Positions 61,586 to 64,000 of a DNA stretch of 64,000 nucleotides are shown here, in pieces. How positions within the stretch are numbered: the stretch's first letter is position 1; each line of letters begins with the position of its first letter. Location of the stretch: positions 2,326,408 through 2,390,407 of the forward strand of contig NZ_LMLB01000001.1 in NCBI RefSeq assembly GCF_001421785.1, given 5' to 3'. The notes under the pieces are model-generated. The model was not told the DNA's origin. It did not search any database and was given only the letters and a program-made list of their open reading frames with translations. A program made the translations under genes and the position numbers. Source of the stretch: Sphingomonas sp. Leaf33. GTDB lineage: Bacteria; Pseudomonadota; Alphaproteobacteria; Sphingomonadales; Sphingomonadaceae.

Positions 61586-62163
61586 TCCCGGTCGCCAATG
61601 GCCAGGTGGCGACGATCGTCACAACGCTGGAAATGCGGACAAGGCCCCGCCCCCGCCCGCTGCCCGATTCGCGGCTGCGGCTGGTGCGGTGGAAGGCGCC
61701 GGCGCTTGCCACTTATCGCGCGCTGTTCCGCCGGATCGGCGGCCCGTGGCTGTGGTTCTCGCGGCTGGTGATGGATGACGAACGGCTGACGGCGATCGTC
61801 CATGATCCGAACGTTGAGGTCTATGCGGTGCAGGATGCCGCCGGAATCGAAGTCGGAATGCTCGAGCTCGATTTCCGCGAGAGCGGCGCGTGCGAACTGT
61901 CGTACGTCGGGCTGATCCCCGAACTCGCAGGGCACGGCCACGGCCGCTGGCTGATGGCGCACGCGCTGCAACGCGCCTGGGCGCCGGGCGTGACGCGGGT
62001 ATGGGTGCATACCTGCACGCTCGACCACCCGCGCGCGCTCGGCTTCTACCGGGCGAGCGGCTTTACACCTTGCAAGCGCACGGTCGAGACGTTCGATGAT
62101 CCGCGTGGGCGCGGCATCCTGCCCGCCGACGCGGCGCCGCATGTGCCGTATCTGGTGAACTGA
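61576..62163 (+). CDS. GNAT-family N-acetyltransferase
   Basis: A 195-residue acetyltransferase with the GNAT core: ACELSYVGLIPELAGHGHGRWLMAHALQRAW (acetyl-CoA loop G-x-G) and VHTCTLDHPRALGFYRASGF. It transfers an acetyl group to an amine; substrate is unknown. The ATG at 61576 lies inside hemF, overlapping it by 10 bp, so translation is probably coupled. Confidence 0.88.
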   Translation: MALIPVANGQVATIVTTLEMRTRPRPRPLPDSRLRLVRWKAPALATYRALFRRIGGPWLWFSRLVMDDERLTAIVHDPNVEVYAVQDAAGIEVGMLELDFRESGACELSYVGLIPELAGHGHGRWLMAHALQRAWAPGVTRVWVHTCTLDHPRALGFYRASGFTPCKRTVETFDDPRGRGILPADAAPHVPYLVN

Positions 62164-62166
62164 GGC

Positions 62167-62922
62167 TTACGGTCGCGCCAACCGCCGGTGCAGCGCGACC
62201 TGGACCAGCGACAGCAGCAGCGCCCCGCCCGCCGCGATCAGGCACGCCAACCCCGCCGCGATCGCGACGATCACCGGGTTGCCGCCGCCGGCCGAGGCGA
62301 AGGACAATGCGACGCTGCCGAGCAGGCCGGGCACCATGAAGATGGTCGCGTAGGTCGCCGCGAGCATCCACCCGTGCCCCCGGGTCAGCGTCCAGCTCCG
62401 CGCGATGGCGGCGACCGCGCCGATGGGGGCGTCGGCGACGATGACCGGGCCCGTCAGCATCGTGCGGCCGAAGATGTAGAAGATCGGCCCCGCCGCCACG
62501 ACCAGCAGCATCGGCACCGCAAGCACCATCGACAGCAGCCCGGCCATCGGCAGCGACACCAGGACGGAGGCGAGCAGGTAGCGCGGAAACAGCGCCAGCG
62601 CGCGCATCATCGCGCCGCCCAGCGGCACGCGGGGGCGGGCGAGGTACAGCGCGAACACGCTCAGCGACCCGAACAGCGCCAGCAGCGGCGACGCCAGGTA
62701 CCAGCCGCCATAGCTGCCCGCCCACGCCTGGATCGCGTCGCCCCAGGCGCGCATCGCGGCTTCGTCGCGCGCCTCGGGGATCGCCGGCAGGTTGGGGAGC
62801 AGCAGTTGCGCGGCGAACGGCCCCAGGAAGAACGCTAGCCCGGCGAGCGGCAGCAGCACGCTGCCGTCGCGCGCCCAGGCCGCCTGCGCATCACGGAACG
62901 GGGCGGAGAAGCTGCGATTCAC
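62167..62922 (-). CDS. Multi-pass membrane protein, unknown function
   Basis: A 251-residue protein with about six hydrophobic segments (LLPLAGLAFFLGPFAAQLLLPN, YLASPLLALFGSLSVFALYL, YLLASVLVSLPMAGLLSMVLAVPMLLVVAAGPIFYIFG, ATIFMVPGLLGSVALSF, VIVAIAAGLACLIAAGGALLLSLV). The GTG start (62922) overlaps the upstream gene's TGA as GTGA. The pair resembles the two-gene membrane-protein modules annotated with glycerophosphoryl-diester-phosphodiesterase membrane domains, but function is unproven. It ends 4 bp from the convergent GNAT gene. Confidence 0.75.
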   Translation of the reverse strand: MNRSFSAPFRDAQAAWARDGSVLLPLAGLAFFLGPFAAQLLLPNLPAIPEARDEAAMRAWGDAIQAWAGSYGGWYLASPLLALFGSLSVFALYLARPRVPLGGAMMRALALFPRYLLASVLVSLPMAGLLSMVLAVPMLLVVAAGPIFYIFGRTMLTGPVIVADAPIGAVAAIARSWTLTRGHGWMLAATYATIFMVPGLLGSVALSFASAGGGNPVIVAIAAGLACLIAAGGALLLSLVQVALHRRLARP

Positions 62923-63794
62923 GACCGGGCTGCGTCCTGCGGCATCGCGAACGGCGATGGCGTCCCGACGGCGGCGGGCGGCTCGTCCGCACGCACCACG
63001 GCGACGTACAGGCGCGCGCAGAACACCGTCGCCAGCACGGTGAAGACGGTCGATACCGCCGCCGTGGCGCCTGCGGTGACGATGCCGGTCATCGTGACGA
63101 CGCCGGTACCGCTGTCGAACAGGCGCAGCACCGTCCCGAACACCGTCTGCACCGCCAGCGTCGAAATGACCGAGACGATGCCGTAGAGCAGGATCACGCC
63201 GACCAGCCGCCACGTAAGCCCGCGGGTCAGGCGAAGGGCTCGGGTAATCGCACCGGCGCCGCGCCGCTCCTCGGCGACGACTGCGCTGAGCGGCGCCAGC
63301 CGCGCACTGACGAACAGGATGACGATGAAGGCGACCAGGCCGTACAGCCCGGCCAACCCGACATAGGCCGGCGTCAGGCGGTCGAGCGTCACCTGCCCGG
63401 CCTCGATCGCCATCGGGTCCAGCCCGCCCAGCGCCAGCAGGATCAGCGACGGCGACAGCAGCAGCCCGGCGGCGATACCGACCAGCAAGAACACGCCGAT
63501 CAGCGGCAGCAGGCGACGGCTGGCGATGCGGCTCATCTCGCCCGCTCCGCGCCGCACGTCGACGGTGGCAACGATGATCGCCAGTTGCACCCACAGCGAC
63601 AGCAACGACGCGACGAACGAGACCAGGCTCAGCGAGATCTTGAGCCCCGGCCCCGCGGTCTCGCGCAAGCCCGCCAGTACCGTGGTGACGAACGACGGCA
63701 GGAAGATCCCGAGAAGCGCGAACGGCAGGATGACGGCCAGCCGCTCGCCCAGCGTCTCGACCGTGCGGTCCCAGACATAGCCCATCTTTACCAT
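62919..63794 (-). CDS. Multi-pass membrane protein, GDPD-membrane-domain-like
   Basis: A 291-residue protein with about six hydrophobic segments (LAVILPFALLGIFLPSFVTTVLAGL, SLVSFVASLLSLWVQLAIIVATVDV, LLPLIGVFLLVGIAAGLLLSPSLILLALGG, LYGLVAFIVILFVSARLAPLSAVVAEE and two near the end). RLAPLSAVVAEERRGAGAITRALRLTRG is like the conserved motif of membrane GDPD-type proteins. It overlaps the next gene by GTGA. The ATG at 63794 was chosen; 63785 is an alternative. Divergent from lipB. Confidence 0.75.
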   Translation of the reverse strand: MVKMGYVWDRTVETLGERLAVILPFALLGIFLPSFVTTVLAGLRETAGPGLKISLSLVSFVASLLSLWVQLAIIVATVDVRRGAGEMSRIASRRLLPLIGVFLLVGIAAGLLLSPSLILLALGGLDPMAIEAGQVTLDRLTPAYVGLAGLYGLVAFIVILFVSARLAPLSAVVAEERRGAGAITRALRLTRGLTWRLVGVILLYGIVSVISTLAVQTVFGTVLRLFDSGTGVVTMTGIVTAGATAAVSTVFTVLATVFCARLYVAVVRADEPPAAVGTPSPFAMPQDAARS

Positions 63795-63893
63795 CACGTT
63801 CGCGTCCCCTTCGTCGCACCGGACTGCGGCGGCGCTTAGCGTATCGGGCGCCCGCTTGCCAATGACGCCGCGCGTCCGCATCTGGGCGGGACC

Positions 63894-64000
63894 ATGGCCG
63901 ACCTTCCCGACGACATCGAATGGCGCGTCAGCGACGCCCCCGTCCCCTACGACATCGCGCTCGCCGACATGGATGCGCGCAACCGGGCGGTGCAGGCGGG
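63894..64000 (+). CDS. lipB: Octanoyltransferase LipB (N-terminus only)
   Basis: The frame starts at ATG 63894 (MADLPDDIEWRVSDAPVPYDIALADMDARNRAVQAG) and runs off the window. WRVSDAPVPYDIALADMDARNRA matches the LipB N-terminus, where a P-Y-x-x-A-L helix precedes the substrate pocket. GGGCGGGA is just upstream. LipB transfers octanoyl from ACP to lipoyl domains. The catalytic cysteine and lysine lie beyond the window. Confidence 0.8.
   Translation, partial: MADLPDDIEWRVSDAPVPYDIALADMDARNRAVQA

Noticed and set aside
1..64000. CRISPR arrays and rRNA genes
   Set aside because: No regularly spaced identical repeats with unique spacers and no 16S/23S/5S sequence were seen.

Overview
This 64-kb window looks like chromosomal DNA of a Sphingomonas-type alphaproteobacterium. 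The evidence is very high GC, many GTG/TTG starts and 4-bp GTGA/ATGA gene overlaps, a TonB receptor with a DVVVTG box, a three-gene petABC bc1 operon, a biliverdin phytochrome with an HWE-type kinase, and sphingomonad-style inverted repeats between genes. The genus is inferred by eye and was not tested. Most of the window is ordinary core genome. There is one clear mobile insertion (55317-59037) and one probable small foldback element (31290-31556).

Layout. 1-9.1 kb: the end of creD, an overlapping minus-strand operon (kynU, a HExxH protein, a ClpP-like protease), then two MFS sugar transporters and a TonB-dependent receptor. 9.2-11.9 kb: two overlapping exported amidohydrolases, the second without its metal-binding HxH. 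12.0-17.9 kb: a compact cluster with a HAD phosphatase, a MobA-like nucleotidyltransferase, a GS...D nucleotidyltransferase, a diacylglycerol/ceramide-kinase-like lipid kinase, a CDP-glycerol glycerophosphotransferase-like protein and a Wzx-like flippase. Together these could build and export an anionic lipid head group. 18-27.2 kb: a solute:sodium symporter, a FdhF/YdeP-type molybdoenzyme divergent from a catalase-family protein, a CDF metal transporter, and a KgtP-like transporter followed by an alginate-export-type porin. 27.3-30.8 kb: two small proteins, a hybrid histidine kinase and tRNA-Pro(GGG).

30.9-34.5 kb: yajC-secD-secF, with a foldback element between yajC and secD, and an Mth938-like gene. 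34.5-37.5 kb: a glycosyltransferase, a glycine-zipper protein, a thioesterase and an EF-hand protein. 37.6-42.1 kb: purB, heme oxygenase and bacteriophytochrome, each overlapping or nearly overlapping the next. 42.1-45.4 kb: dnaK and dnaJ. 45.5-51.7 kb: a copper chaperone, a degenerate tRNA-Leu-like sequence, a PH-domain protein, ychF, a nucleotide-pyrophosphatase-like lipoprotein and small exported proteins. 51.9-55.3 kb: petABC and trmL. The TAA stop of trmL lies inside the 8-bp target duplication of an IS1-type element that carries a HigB-like toxin, an XRE-IrrE fusion and several unknown genes. 59.1-64 kb: an esterase, hemF, a GNAT acetyltransferase, two membrane proteins and the start of lipB.
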